A stretch of 63,347 nucleotides of DNA from Microbacterium sorbitolivorans. Lineage in GTDB: Bacteria > Actinomycetota > Actinomycetes > Actinomycetales > Microbacteriaceae. The DNA is taken from contig NZ_KZ848475.1 in NCBI RefSeq assembly GCF_003327285.1, forward strand, positions 507,339-570,685. Direction: 5' to 3'. Position 1 is the stretch's first letter. Each line of letters opens with the position of its first letter. Under the pieces are notes generated by a model. The model had not been told where the DNA came from. It made no database searches and was given only the letters and a program-made list of their open reading frames with translations. Positions 1-9,265 of the stretch are shown in pieces. The position numbers and the translations under genes were made by a program.

Positions 1-37
1 GGCCCCGCGCCTCTTCCCCGGCCTTTTATAAGTTGTT

Positions 38-93
38 GGGTCCCAAAAAAACGTCGCCTTGCGCTCCGCGCAGGCGACGTTTTTTGGCGACCC
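38..93. repeat. 56-bp palindrome, family B (GTCGCC type)
   Basis: A near-perfect inverted repeat with arms around AAAAAACGTCGCC and GGCGACGTTTTTT, closed by GGGTC and GACCC ends. It lies just past the stop of the dehydrogenase gene that reads leftward. Three further copies of exactly 56 bp are at 33742-33797, 33811-33866 and 42623-42678. A-tracts opposite T-tracts in the stem would suit a bidirectional terminator. The sequence to its left (1-37) shows no gene. Confidence 0.85.
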
Positions 94-103
94 TACTTAG
101 TGC

Positions 104-1042
104 TTAACGCTCGACGACGTTGCGCAGCGGGGTGCCCGCCAGCAGGGCGTGGAGGTTCTCGCGGATCAGCATCGCTGCGCCGTCGGGGCGACCGCCCGCA
201 GCGTGCGGCGTGATGATGAGGTTCCGGGTGTCCCACAGCGCCGACGACTCGGGCAGCGGCTCGGTCTCGGTGACGTCGATCGCGGCGCCCGCGATCTCGC
301 CCGACCGCAGCGCCGCGGCGAGCGCGGTCTCGTCGACCGTGGATCCGCGGCCCACGTTCACGAGGTAGGCGTGGCGCGGCAGCTTCGCGAGCCGCGCGGC
401 GCCGAGCGCGTGGTGGGTCGCGTCGGTCGAGGGCAGCACCATGACGAGCACGTCGGTGTCGCCGAGCGCCTCGTCGATGTCGCCCTCGGCGATGACGGGG
501 AACCCGCCGCGCTCACCGGCGCTGCGGGCCACGCCGCGCACGTTCGCCCCGAGAAGCGTCAGCACTCGCGCGAGGTTCTGCCCGATGTTGCCGAAGCCCC
601 AGACGAGCACGTTCGCGTCGATGAAGCTCGTCACGCGATCCGCGGGGCGCAGCGGCTGCACGCCGCCGATCTCGCTCGACCACTCGTGGCGCTCCTGCGC
701 CGCCGCGGCATCGGACATGCGGCGCAGCAGCGTCAGCGCGAGCGCCGTCGCGTGCTCCGTGACGGTGCGGTCGTGCAGGCCGGATCCGCTGGTCACGATT
801 ACGCCCTCCGGCACGTCGAGGCTCAGCACGTGGTCGACGCCGGCGCTCAGAGCCTGCAGCCATCGCAGCTGCGTCAGCTTCGGGATGCTCTCGAGGCTCT
901 CGGGGCCGTTGCCCCACGTGACGATCGCCTCGGCGTCGAGGTGTTCGGCGGGGATCGGCGTGTGGGGGTCGTAGCGTTCGACGTGCACGAGCGGGTGGAG
1001 CTCGCCCGGCACATCGATGGTCTCGGGCACCAGAATCTTCAT
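104..1042 (-). CDS. D-isomer-specific 2-hydroxyacid dehydrogenase
   Basis: A 312-residue cytosolic NAD(P)-dependent oxidoreductase of the D-2-hydroxyacid dehydrogenase family, interconverting a 2-oxoacid and a D-2-hydroxyacid. The Rossmann dinucleotide motif GFGNIG is at about residues 149-154. The expected catalytic set is visible as Arg232 (NVGRG), Glu261 (VTETEPL) and His280 (ITPHAAGG). Length is normal for the family. The ATG overlaps the stop of the upstream MFS gene as ATGA (1039-1042), so the two are probably translationally coupled. The substrate cannot be read from sequence; glyoxylate/hydroxypyruvate or phosphoglycerate-like acids are possible. The partner transporter suggests export or import of a related small acid. 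Confidence 0.88.
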   Translation of the reverse strand: MKILVPETIDVPGELHPLVHVERYDPHTPIPAEHLDAEAIVTWGNGPESLESIPKLTQLRWLQALSAGVDHVLSLDVPEGVIVTSGSGLHDRTVTEHATALALTLLRRMSDAAAAQERHEWSSEIGGVQPLRPADRVTSFIDANVLVWGFGNIGQNLARVLTLLGANVRGVARSAGERGGFPVIAEGDIDEALGDTDVLVMVLPSTDATHHALGAARLAKLPRHAYLVNVGRGSTVDETALAAALRSGEIAGAAIDVTETEPLPESSALWDTRNLIITPHAAGGRPDGAAMLIRENLHALLAGTPLRNVVER

Positions 1043-2229
1043 GCGGCCACCTTACGCGGCATCACAAAGGCGAGGGCCAGCACGAGAAGCCCGCCGGTGA
1101 GCGACACCGCGAGGCCCACGCGGATGCTCGTCGCGTCGGCGATCGCTCCGACGAGCGGCGGCGCGACGAGGAACGCGAGGCGCATGAGCCACGTCACGAT
1201 CGTGAGGCCGGTCCCGGCGCGCAGGCCCGGGATCCGGTCGGCCTGCTGCATCGCGAGCGGGATCGCGGGCGCGCAGCCGAAGCCCGCGAGCGCGAAGCCG
1301 AGGCACGCGCCCCACACCGTCGGCACGCCGATCGCGAGCCCGATGCCGCCGGCGATGAACAGGCCCGAGCAGATGATGACGGTGCGCTCGCCGAAGCGGT
1401 CGACGAGCCGGTCGCTCACGATGCGGCCGATGAACTGGGCGCCCACGAGGCCGATGAACCCGGCCGCGGCGAGCGGCGCCGGCGCGCCCACCTCGTCGCC
1501 GAGGTACAGCGCGGCCCACGAGAAGGCGACCTCTTCCGTGAGCCCGCCGCCGATCGCGATGAGCACGAGCGCCGTCAGCGTCAGCACGATCGCGGTCGTC
1601 GCGCGGCCCGCGGGGCGCGCGGTCGCCGCCTCGGCGGATCCGGATCCCGATTCGCTCTCGGACCCGGGGAGCGACCAACTACGTGCCCAGAAGGCGACCC
1701 CGACGAGCACGAGCGAGGACGCGAGGATGTGCCACTTCACGGGGATGTCGAGTGCGATCGCCCCGGCCGCGATCGCGCCGCCCGTGACGGCGCCGAGCGA
1801 CCAGAGGGCGTGCATCGAGTTGATGATCGAGCGTCCCCGCGCGGCCTGCACGCGTAGGGCGTTGGCGTTCTGCGCGACGTCGGTGATCGCGTCGAGCGAG
1901 CCGCCGATGAAGAAGGCACAGGCGAGGATCCAGACGTTGGGAGCCCACGCCGCGGCCGTCACGCCGAACGCGAGGCCGAGGGTGCCGATGACGGCGACGG
2001 CCGCGGATCCGAAGCGCCGGATAAGCACGCCCGCCGCGACGCCGGCGACGATCGCGCCGACGGGGTTCATCGCGAGCACGACGCCATAGATCGTCGCGTT
2101 CAGACCGAGCTCGGCCTTGAGCTCGGGATAACGCGGAACGAGGTTCGCGAAGACCGCCCCGTTGGTGAAAAAGAATGTCGCCGCGGCGATGTGCCCGCGC
2201 CTCAGCGCGCGTTCGGAATAGATCGTCAC
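1039..2229 (-). CDS. MFS transporter (12-TM, fucose/drug-efflux-like)
   Basis: A major facilitator superfamily membrane protein of about 396 residues with many evenly spaced hydrophobic segments. An open frame extends upstream to 2259, but the GTG at 2229 is preferred: it lies 8 bases after a strong AGGGAGG ribosome site and gives an N-terminus starting TIYSERALRRGH, typical of these transporters. The frame ends within the start codon of the dehydrogenase, giving a two-gene operon. The central cytoplasmic loop is rich in Gly/Ser/Glu (around SGSESESGSG). It is divergent from a second, unrelated MFS gene with only about 57 bases between the starts. Substrate unknown. Confidence 0.8.
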   Translation of the reverse strand: MTIYSERALRRGHIAAATFFFTNGAVFANLVPRYPELKAELGLNATIYGVVLAMNPVGAIVAGVAAGVLIRRFGSAAVAVIGTLGLAFGVTAAAWAPNVWILACAFFIGGSLDAITDVAQNANALRVQAARGRSIINSMHALWSLGAVTGGAIAAGAIALDIPVKWHILASSLVLVGVAFWARSWSLPGSESESGSGSAEAATARPAGRATTAIVLTLTALVLIAIGGGLTEEVAFSWAALYLGDEVGAPAPLAAAGFIGLVGAQFIGRIVSDRLVDRFGERTVIICSGLFIAGGIGLAIGVPTVWGACLGFALAGFGCAPAIPLAMQQADRIPGLRAGTGLTIVTWLMRLAFLVAPPLVGAIADATSIRVGLAVSLTGGLLVLALAFVMPRKVAA

Positions 2230-2286
2230 CAGTAGATCCTCCCTGATCGACCACGACAAGTCACATGCGCGCGATAAGGTGCGCCC

Positions 2287-3681
2287 ATGAGCGAGATTCC
2301 CCGGCCGCCCGCTGCGGCCGATAGCGAGGCACTGCCGGTGCTCGGCCTGCAGAAGAACCTGAGCGCCGAGCCGACGAAGCGATCGACGATCCTCTCGTGG
2401 GCGCTGTGGGACTGGGGGCTGCAGCCCTTCAACACGATCATCGTGACGTTCATCTTCACGGCGCTCTACCTCACGACCGACGCGTTCTTGCCGGAGGAGA
2501 TCGCGTCCCTCGCCGACAAGGATCCCGTCAAGGACGCCGCGCTCGCGAACCTCGCGAGCGGGCTAGGCTGGGGATCCACGATCGCGGGCCTGCTGATCCT
2601 CGCACTCGCGCCCGTGCTCGGCCAGCAGGCCGACGCGCAGGGACGGCAGAAGCTGTGGCTCGGCATCGGCACCGTCGGATCCGTGCTCGCCATGTTCGCG
2701 CTCTGGTTCGCCGAGCCGTCGCCGAGCTTCTTCTGGTTCGCGGTCGCGATGATCTCGTTCGGCATCGTGCTCGGCGAGATCGCCGCCGTCAACTACAACG
2801 CGCTGCTCGTGAGCATCGCGACGCCCAAGAACATCGGTCGCATCTCTGGCCTCGGCTGGGGCTTCGGATACGTCGGCGGCGTGGTCGCGCTGATCCTCGT
2901 CGTCGTCTTCTACATGGGCGACTGGTTCGGGATCCCCGAGGAGGGCGGCGTGCCGTTCCGCCTCATCGCCGTCGGATGCGCGATCTGGGCGATCGCGTTC
3001 TGCCTGCCCGTGTTCCTCAAGGTTCCGGAGCCCGCGCCGCTCGGCCGCCCCGAGCGCCGCGTCGGCTTCTTCCAGAGCTACGCGCAGCTCGTGCGCGACA
3101 TCGTGGACCTCTACCGCAACCCCGCGACGCGCAACACGTTCTGGTTCCTGCTCTCGAGCGCCGTCTTCCGCGATGGCCTCGCCGGCGTCTTCGCGTTCGG
3201 CGCCGTCATCGCGGGCCAGGTCTTCGACTTCGGCTTCATCGACATCGTGATTTTCGGCATCGCGGCGAACCTCATCGCCGGCCTCTCGACGATCATCGCG
3301 GGCCGCTGGGACGACGTCTTCGGGCCGAAGGCGATCATCGTCACGGCGCTCGTCGGCATGGTCGTCTCGGGCCTCGTCGTGTTCTTCCTCGCCGACACCG
3401 GCAAGATCGTGTTCTGGATCTTCGGCCTCATCCTCTGCGCCTTCGTCGGCCCCGCCCAGTCGGCCGGCCGCTCGTTCCTCGCGCGCGTGACGCCCGCGGG
3501 CCGCGAGGGCGAGATCTTCGGCCTCTACGCCACGACGGGCCGCGCCGCGAGCTGGATGTCGTCGGCGCTCTGGGCGACGCTCATCGCGATCGCCGGATCC
3601 ACGATCTTCGGTGTTCTCGGAATCGTCATCGTGCTACTCGCGGGTCTGCTGCTCGTGCTGCCGGTGAAAGCCGCGCGGTAA
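2287..3681 (+). CDS. UMF1/Atg22-family MFS transporter
   Basis: A 464-residue polytopic membrane protein. The N-terminal segment SWALWDWGLQPFNTII followed by a first membrane helix is characteristic of the UMF1 branch of the major facilitator superfamily, related to the yeast vacuolar effluxer Atg22. About twelve hydrophobic segments are visible, with a central charged loop near residues 255-285 (PEPAPLGRPERRVGFF). It is transcribed divergently from the other MFS gene and followed after 30 bases by a HAD phosphatase on the same strand. The bacterial family has no firmly known substrate; efflux of amino acids or other small metabolites is inferred only from the eukaryotic relatives. Confidence 0.8.
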   Translation: MSEIPRPPAAADSEALPVLGLQKNLSAEPTKRSTILSWALWDWGLQPFNTIIVTFIFTALYLTTDAFLPEEIASLADKDPVKDAALANLASGLGWGSTIAGLLILALAPVLGQQADAQGRQKLWLGIGTVGSVLAMFALWFAEPSPSFFWFAVAMISFGIVLGEIAAVNYNALLVSIATPKNIGRISGLGWGFGYVGGVVALILVVVFYMGDWFGIPEEGGVPFRLIAVGCAIWAIAFCLPVFLKVPEPAPLGRPERRVGFFQSYAQLVRDIVDLYRNPATRNTFWFLLSSAVFRDGLAGVFAFGAVIAGQVFDFGFIDIVIFGIAANLIAGLSTIIAGRWDDVFGPKAIIVTALVGMVVSGLVVFFLADTGKIVFWIFGLILCAFVGPAQSAGRSFLARVTPAGREGEIFGLYATTGRAASWMSSALWATLIAIAGSTIFGVLGIVIVLLAGLLLVLPVKAAR

Positions 3682-3711
3682 GCGCATCGGCAGGGCTGAC
3701 AGACTGATCTC

Positions 3712-4548
3712 ATGACCCGGCGCATCGTCTTCCTCGACATCGATGGCACGATCATCGATCAAAACGGCAACCTCCCCGACTCGACCGTGAGGGCAGTGCA
3801 CACGGCCCGGGCGAACGGGCACCTCGTGTTCCTCGCCTCGGGCCGCACGCCGACGGAGGTCGAGACCCGCGTCGCCGACATGGGGCTCGACGGCGCGATC
3901 CTCGGCGCCGGCGCGTACGCCTGGATCGGCGAGCTCTGGGGCGACGGCGAATGGGCGATCGAGCGGCTCATGTCGGCCGATGACGCCGCCGAGATGATCG
4001 CCGGCTACCGCGACGTGGGCGCCGACTTCGTGCTGCAGGGCCGTGAGCAGGTCTGGGCGACGCCCGGCGGCTTCGCGCGCCTCGCGGGCGCGCTCGAGGC
4101 GGAGGGCCGGCTCTCCGACGCCACGCGCGCGGCGCTCCTCGACCACGTCACCGTCACGGAGGATCCGCCGACCGAGGGCATCGCGAAGTCGGTGTTCTCG
4201 AGCGACGACCCCGGCGCGTACGCGGCGGTGAAGGAGCGCCTCGGCGGGCGCTTCCACGTCATCACCGGCACCATGCCCGGCCTCGGCACGGCGGGCGGCG
4301 AGGTGTCCCCCTCGGGCGTGACGAAGGGATCCACGCTGCTGATGCTGCTCGAGAAGCTCGGCATCGCGGTGGAGGACTCGATCGCGATCGGCGATAACAA
4401 TAACGACCTCGAGATGCTGCGCGCCGCCGGCACGGGCATCGCAATGGGCAACGGTACCCCCGAGGCCCTCGCGGCGGCCGACGAGACGACGACCACGGTC
4501 GATGCCGACGGCATCTGGAACGCGTTCGCGAAGCACGGCCTGGTCTAG
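3712..4548 (+). CDS. Cof-type HAD hydrolase (sugar/nucleotide phosphatase)
   Basis: A 278-residue cytosolic phosphatase of the HAD superfamily, Cof/type IIB class. Motif I is DIDGTIID with nucleophile Asp9 and Asp11. Motif II is in LASGRTP, and motif IV, GDNNNDLEM near residue 227, holds the Mg2+-binding acidic residues. A C2-type cap lies between, as in Cof proteins that hydrolyse sugar phosphates, FMN or pyridoxal phosphate. The actual substrate is not predictable. A hairpin repeat (4558-4614) follows its stop by 9 bases and probably ends the transcript. Confidence 0.88.
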   Translation: MTRRIVFLDIDGTIIDQNGNLPDSTVRAVHTARANGHLVFLASGRTPTEVETRVADMGLDGAILGAGAYAWIGELWGDGEWAIERLMSADDAAEMIAGYRDVGADFVLQGREQVWATPGGFARLAGALEAEGRLSDATRAALLDHVTVTEDPPTEGIAKSVFSSDDPGAYAAVKERLGGRFHVITGTMPGLGTAGGEVSPSGVTKGSTLLMLLEKLGIAVEDSIAIGDNNNDLEMLRAAGTGIAMGNGTPEALAAADETTTTVDADGIWNAFAKHGLV

Positions 4549-4557
4549 GCCCCAACT

Positions 4558-4614
4558 CTGCAATTCTCCGCGCGGTCATCTGCAATTCGCAGATGACGCC
4601 GCGGAGAATTGCAG
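4558..4614. repeat. 57-bp palindrome, family A (GCAATTCTCCGCG type)
   Basis: A near-perfect hairpin: an arm starting CTGCAATTCTCCGCGCGG and its complement enclose an inner ATCTGC/GCAGAT stem with an AATTC loop. It follows the HAD gene stop. Near-identical 57-bp copies are at 50726-50782 and 51634-51690; the first two also share the flanking AACTCTG. The 51634 copy has paired changes in the inner stem (CGTATGC/GCATACG) that preserve pairing. Confidence 0.88.
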
Positions 4615-4828
4615 ATTTGGCGCGCCCAGAAGGCATGGGAAAGCCCGGGCAGCGCTCCCCCGACCGCTTCCCGGGCCCCGAACCTTTCGGCTGCCGGTAT
4701 CACGTTATCCGCGATCCCGACTCTTTGAGAATACGTGGACGCCGAACGAGATTTCACCGTTTTCACCCCTTTCACCCGTCGATCACCCTCGAATCACACG
4801 AGATCACCCCGCGTGAGACGATGGATGC
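4615..4828 (+). promoter_or_regulatory. Upstream region of the LuxR-type regulator
   Basis: About 210 bases between the family A hairpin and the regulator gene. The right half is less GC-rich and pyrimidine-rich (TTTCACCGTTTTCACCCC). No gene and no convincing -35/-10 pair or operator can be called by eye; it presumably carries the regulator's promoter. Confidence 0.35.
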
Positions 4829-7249
4829 ATGAGTTCGACCGATCGCCTGTCACGGCCTCGGCTCGTCGCGCTCTGGCAGCGCGTCATGCCGGGCGCGACA
4901 GTGCTCGTGACGGCGCAGCACAAGAGCGGCGTCGCATCGAGCGTGCGCGAATGGCTCGAGGGATCCGAAAAAGAACTCGTCTTCTGGTCGTCGAATAGGC
5001 TCTCGGTCCCCGAGAACGCCCCGCACGCCGACGTCATCGTGCTCGAACTCGAGGGCATGCGCACCGACCACGCCACCGCGACGCTCGCGGTGCGGAAGCA
5101 CTGGCCCGACGCGACGCTCATCGCCGTCTCGAGCACGCAGTGGCCGCCGGAGCTGCTCGACGCGGGGCTCCGCCCCGAGCGCATCTTCGCCGGATCCCTC
5201 TTCGGCTTCACCGTCGACGAGGTGCTCGACCGCGCCGAACAGCTCGGCCTCGCCCTCGCGTGGGACGAGGCGACGAACCTTCTCGAGCTCGTCGGCACGC
5301 ACGTGGGCTTCGTCGACGCGGTGCTGCGCGCCGCGGCCGCGCGCGGGATCCTCGACGACGAGGCCTTCCACACCGGCTGCCACGAACAGGCCGCGCACTT
5401 CGCCGGATCCGCCGCCGCGGGCGTCTTCCGGCCGAACGGCTGGTACGCGGCGCTCGTCACCGCCCGCATCGGGCCGATGCCGCGCCGCACGCTGCTGCGG
5501 GTGTGGGGCCGCGACGAGGTCGTGCGGGCCGCGCTCGACAACGCCATGCAGTCGGGCTTCTTCGTCGAGGATCTCGCCCGCGACACGATCGCGCTGCGCC
5601 CCGCCCTCGAGTCGGCGTTCGTCGAGCGCATCACCCGCGAGGGCCAGCTCGACGCCGTCGACGACGACATCGCGGCGCTCGCCGCGAAGCTGCTCGACGA
5701 GGGCAACTCGGGCGACGGCTGGGCCCTCGTCGCAGACCTCCCCGGCCCCCGCGCCCGCCTGCTCGCGACCTATTGGTGGCAGCTCGGCGAGGTCGACGTC
5801 GCGCTCGCGCGGCCGTGGCTCGAGCAGGCCGTGCAGCGGGATCCGCTTCCCGCGCTCCGCGTCGCGCTCGCGCGCGCGCTCGTCTCGGTGACGAGCGCCG
5901 GGCACAGCGGATCCGTGCCGCTCGCCGACCGGCAGGCCGCGCGCGAGCAGCTCGAGGCTGTCGGCGAGCAGCCGGGCGACCTCGGGATCGCCGCGGAGCT
6001 GCTGCGCGGGATCCTGCTCCGCCTCGACGGCCACTACGTCGAGGCGCTGGAACTGCACGAGGAGCTCGCGAACACGTCGGATATCTCCGACGTCGCCGCC
6101 GCCTCGACGCTGCGCGCCAACATGCTGCTGCAGGCGGGCCTCAGCGCCCTCGATGCCTCGCGCCCCGACGTGGCGGCCGCCCGCCTCTCTGCCGCGGCCT
6201 CGCTCGCGCACGGCGCCGGCCACGACCGGCTCGCCCGCTTCGCCCACGAGCTGATGCTGTTCACGGCGCCCAACGAGCTGCCGATGGCCTCGGGCTTCCA
6301 GGCGCGGCTCGATAACCTCGTCGGCGCGCAGGCGATGTCGCGCCCGATTCGCCGCGTCGTCGAGCTCTCGAACGCGCTCTACGTCGTGGATCCGACGGCG
6401 ATGCGCGAGGCGCTCGCCCCCGCGGATCCGATCGACGATCCGCGCATCATGGCCTACATCGTGCTCGTGCTGCGCACGATCGCGCACGGCCTGCTCGGCA
6501 CGTCCGAGCTCGCGCTCAGCAGCATCAACCTCTTCGAGCAAGACGCGCACACGGCCGAGATCGCCCCGAATCAGCTCGTCATCCTGTCCTGGGCGCGCGC
6601 CGAGGCCCTCGCGGGCGACGGCCAGTACGACGCCGCCGTCGAGGCGATCTCGCGGATCCCGGAGGCCGCCGCCCGCGTCGTCCCCCTCGACCTGCTCATG
6701 GCCCGCATCCACCTGCGCGGCGGCGAGCCCGAGCGCGCGATCGCGTGCCTCGCGTCGTCGGCGACCGCGCACGGCACCGGCGTGCTCGCGGTCTGGACGC
6801 ACCTCGTCCTCTTCCACGCGTACCACGCCATCGGATCCGATTCGTCGCTCGACGTCGCCCGCCAGCACCTGCAGGTCGCGATCGTCGCCGCGGTGCGCTC
6901 GCGCCCGCTCCTGCCCTTCGCGGCGCAGGGCATGAGCGCGCTCAACGCGACGATCGCGGAGGCAAGCGGGCTCGCGCTCGACCCCGGCGGATCCCGCTTC
7001 GTGCGCGAGCTCGAGCGCATGCGCGACGAACTGCAGCGGGCGACGAGCTCGACGCTCGCGCTGAGCGACCGCGAGCGCACCGTCGTGCGCGCGCTCGTCG
7101 AGGCCGAGTCGACGAGGGATCTCGCGGCGCGCCTGCACGTCTCGCCCAACACGATCAAGACGCAGCTGCGGTCGATCTACAAGAAGCTCGGGGTGTCGAG
7201 CTGGGCCGACGCCGTCGCCACCGCAAAGCGCGTGGGGCTGGTGGAATAG
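4829..7249 (+). CDS. Large LuxR-family transcriptional regulator
   Basis: An 806-residue cytosolic protein with a C-terminal LuxR-type helix-turn-helix (about 745-806; LSDRERTVVRALVE then DLAARLHVSPNTIKTQLRS). The body resembles LAL/MalT-type regulators: an N-terminal ATPase-like region and a long Ala/Leu-rich helical repeat region that probably forms TPR-like pairs. The P-loop position (TVLVTAQHKSGVAS) lacks the GK[ST] signature, so nucleotide binding is doubtful. It is a single gene, followed after 27 bases by a semialdehyde dehydrogenase that may be a target. The signal sensed is unknown. Confidence 0.8.
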   Translation: MSSTDRLSRPRLVALWQRVMPGATVLVTAQHKSGVASSVREWLEGSEKELVFWSSNRLSVPENAPHADVIVLELEGMRTDHATATLAVRKHWPDATLIAVSSTQWPPELLDAGLRPERIFAGSLFGFTVDEVLDRAEQLGLALAWDEATNLLELVGTHVGFVDAVLRAAAARGILDDEAFHTGCHEQAAHFAGSAAAGVFRPNGWYAALVTARIGPMPRRTLLRVWGRDEVVRAALDNAMQSGFFVEDLARDTIALRPALESAFVERITREGQLDAVDDDIAALAAKLLDEGNSGDGWALVADLPGPRARLLATYWWQLGEVDVALARPWLEQAVQRDPLPALRVALARALVSVTSAGHSGSVPLADRQAAREQLEAVGEQPGDLGIAAELLRGILLRLDGHYVEALELHEELANTSDISDVAAASTLRANMLLQAGLSALDASRPDVAAARLSAAASLAHGAGHDRLARFAHELMLFTAPNELPMASGFQARLDNLVGAQAMSRPIRRVVELSNALYVVDPTAMREALAPADPIDDPRIMAYIVLVLRTIAHGLLGTSELALSSINLFEQDAHTAEIAPNQLVILSWARAEALAGDGQYDAAVEAISRIPEAAARVVPLDLLMARIHLRGGEPERAIACLASSATAHGTGVLAVWTHLVLFHAYHAIGSDSSLDVARQHLQVAIVAAVRSRPLLPFAAQGMSALNATIAEASGLALDPGGSRFVRELERMRDELQRATSSTLALSDRERTVVRALVEAESTRDLAARLHVSPNTIKTQLRSIYKKLGVSSWADAVATAKRVGLVE

Positions 7250-7276
7250 AAGGTCCTCGCGTGCCAGGCTGGGTGT

Positions 7277-8692
7277 ATGGATCAGCTCTTTATTGATGGT
7301 GCGTGGCGGGCCGGCGAGGGCGACTTCGCGGTCACGGATCCGGCAACCGGCGACGAGATCGCGCGCTTCGCCGCGGCGAGCGTCGGCGACTGCCTCGACG
7401 CGGTCGATGCCGCCGAGCGGGCGCTGCCGTCGTGGCGCGAGACGCCGCCGCGCGAGCGCGCCGAGATCCTGCGCCGCACCTTCGAGATCCTCACCGACGA
7501 GGCCGAGACGCTCGCGACGCTCATCGTGCGCGAGAACGGCAAGTCATGGGCCGACGCCGCGGGCGAGGCGGCCTACGCGACCGAGTTCTTCCGCTGGTTC
7601 TCGGAGGAGGCGGTGCGGATCCCGGGCGACTACCGCCTCTCGCCCACCGGCGACAAGCGCATCATCGTCACGCACCAGCCCATCGGGGTCTCACTGCTGA
7701 TCACGCCGTGGAACTTCCCCGCCGCGATGGCGACGCGCAAGCTCGCGCCCGCCCTCGCCGCCGGGTGCACGACGGTGCTGAAGCCCGCGCTCGAGACGCC
7801 GCTCACGGCGGCGTACATCGTCGACGTACTCACTCGCGCGGGGCTCCCGCGCGGCGTGGTGAACCTCGTGACGCCCGTGGATCCGGGCCCCGCGACCGAG
7901 GCGATGCTCGCCCACCGCGCGGTGCGTAAACTATCGTTCACGGGATCCACACCCGTCGGCCGCACGCTGCTGCGCCAGGCCGCGGAGCGCGTCATCAGCT
8001 GTTCGATGGAGCTCGGCGGAAACGCGCCGCTCATCGTGCTTCCGGGCGCCGACCTCGCGCAGGCGGTCGAGGGATCCTTCGCCGCGAAGATGCGCAACGG
8101 CGGATCCGCGTGCACCGCCGCGAACCGGTTCTACGTGCACACCGACATCCACGACGAGTTCGTGGCCGCGTACCGCGAGCGGCTCGCTCGGGTGACGCAG
8201 GGATCCGGGCTGTCGCGGGACAACGACCTCGGCGCGCTCGTGTCAATGAAGGAGCGCGACAAGGTCGCGGGGCTCGTCGACCGGGCCGTCGGCGCCGGCG
8301 CCTCTCTTTCGATCGGCGGGTCGACGCCCTCCGGTGCCGGCGCGTTTTATCCCGCGACGCTGCTGACGAACGTGACCCACGGATCCGAGATCACCAAGAA
8401 CGAGATCTTTGGCCCCGTGACGACGATCGTGCGCGTGGAATCGGCCGCCGAGGCCGTGCGGATGGCCAACGACACCGAATTCGGGCTCATGGCCTACGTG
8501 TTCGGCGAGGAGCGCGAGGCCGTGCTCACCGCGCAGCGCATCGAGGCCGGCATGGTGGCCGTGAACCGCGGCGTCGCGAGCGACCCCGCGGCCCCCTTCG
8601 GCGGGATGAAGCAGTCGGGGCTCGGCCGCGAGGGCTCCGCCGAGGGGATCCTCGAGTTCTTGGAGGAGCAGTACATCACGCTGGATGCGTGA
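7277..8692 (+). CDS. Succinate-semialdehyde dehydrogenase-like aldehyde dehydrogenase
   Basis: A 471-residue NAD(P)-dependent aldehyde dehydrogenase closest in pattern to the GabD group, which oxidises succinate semialdehyde to succinate. Visible motifs are TPWNFPAAMATRK (cofactor site), FTGSTPVGR, the general base Glu245 in ELGGN, catalytic Cys279 in GGSACTAANR, NEIFGPV, and the C-terminal PFGGMKQSGLGREG. The Cys context GGSAC differs from the usual GQ.C, an unusual detail. Its ribosome site is weak. It runs convergently toward the GntR regulator across a large repeat array. The substrate could be another small semialdehyde, including one from sugar acid breakdown. Confidence 0.85.
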   Translation: MDQLFIDGAWRAGEGDFAVTDPATGDEIARFAAASVGDCLDAVDAAERALPSWRETPPRERAEILRRTFEILTDEAETLATLIVRENGKSWADAAGEAAYATEFFRWFSEEAVRIPGDYRLSPTGDKRIIVTHQPIGVSLLITPWNFPAAMATRKLAPALAAGCTTVLKPALETPLTAAYIVDVLTRAGLPRGVVNLVTPVDPGPATEAMLAHRAVRKLSFTGSTPVGRTLLRQAAERVISCSMELGGNAPLIVLPGADLAQAVEGSFAAKMRNGGSACTAANRFYVHTDIHDEFVAAYRERLARVTQGSGLSRDNDLGALVSMKERDKVAGLVDRAVGAGASLSIGGSTPSGAGAFYPATLLTNVTHGSEITKNEIFGPVTTIVRVESAAEAVRMANDTEFGLMAYVFGEEREAVLTAQRIEAGMVAVNRGVASDPAAPFGGMKQSGLGREGSAEGILEFLEEQYITLDA

Positions 8693-8728
8693 GGGTGGGG
8701 CCGCGCGGGCGCGGGGCGCGCGGGCCGC

Positions 8729-9215
8729 AACTGCGGAGTTGGCCCCGAACTGCGGATCCAATCGGGCAATTGCTCCGCAGTTGCGGCTCACTTCCGCAGT
8801 TTGGGACCACAGGTTCCCCCGCGGGCCAGAACTACGGAGTTGACCCCAATCTGCGGACTGAATCAAACAATTGCCCCGCACTTGCGGACCATCTCCGCAC
8901 TTCGGGACCACAGGCTCCCCCCAGACCAGAACTGCGGAGATGACCCCGAGCTGCGGACCACACCGAGCAATTACTCCGCAATTGCGGACCATCTCCGAAC
9001 TTCGGGACCACAGGTTCCCCCGCAGACCAGAACTGCGGAATTGACCCCGAACTGCGGATCCAATCAGCCCGGAGCTCCGCAGATAGGGGCCAGATCCGCA
9101 CTTCCTGCTCAGGCGCGGGGTCGTGCGCCGGAACTTCGGAGATGAGCCCGAAGTGCGGATCCGATTAGTCGCAGGACCCGCAGATTGAGGTCATCTCCGC
9201 ACTTCGGGGCCAGGG
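8729..9215. repeat. Tandem array of five 101-bp palindromic units (CTGCGGAG family)
   Basis: Five direct copies start at 8729, 8830, 8930, 9031 and 9132, a period of 100-101 bp. Each unit contains two motifs of the type AACTGCGGAGTTGACCCCGA, a short loop often containing GCAATT, and two reverse-complement motifs ending in CCGCACTTCGGGACCA, so each unit can fold into a nested hairpin. Copies differ at scattered bases, so the array is not very recent. It fills the 573-base space between two convergent genes. Single or paired relatives occur at 17238-17316, 41758-41955 and 46108-46195. Short ORFs through the array have no protein-like features. Confidence 0.9.
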
Positions 9216-9265
9216 CACAGGGGCACAGGGCAGGTGCCAGGGCCAGAGCCCAACCCCAAGCCCCC

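Noticed and set aside
4850..7138. Long antisense open frame opposite the LuxR-type gene (and similar ones opposite other genes)
   Set aside because: High-GC third positions create long Arg/Ala/Gly-rich frames on the opposite strand; they lack domains and start signals.
8801..9145. Open reading frame of 114 codons through the repeat array
   Set aside because: It is made only of palindrome units, has no ribosome site and shows repeat-derived residues with many Cys/Arg/Pro; nothing protein-like.
8729..9215. CRISPR-like array
   Set aside because: The whole 101-bp unit repeats; there are no unique spacers between short constant repeats and no cas genes nearby.
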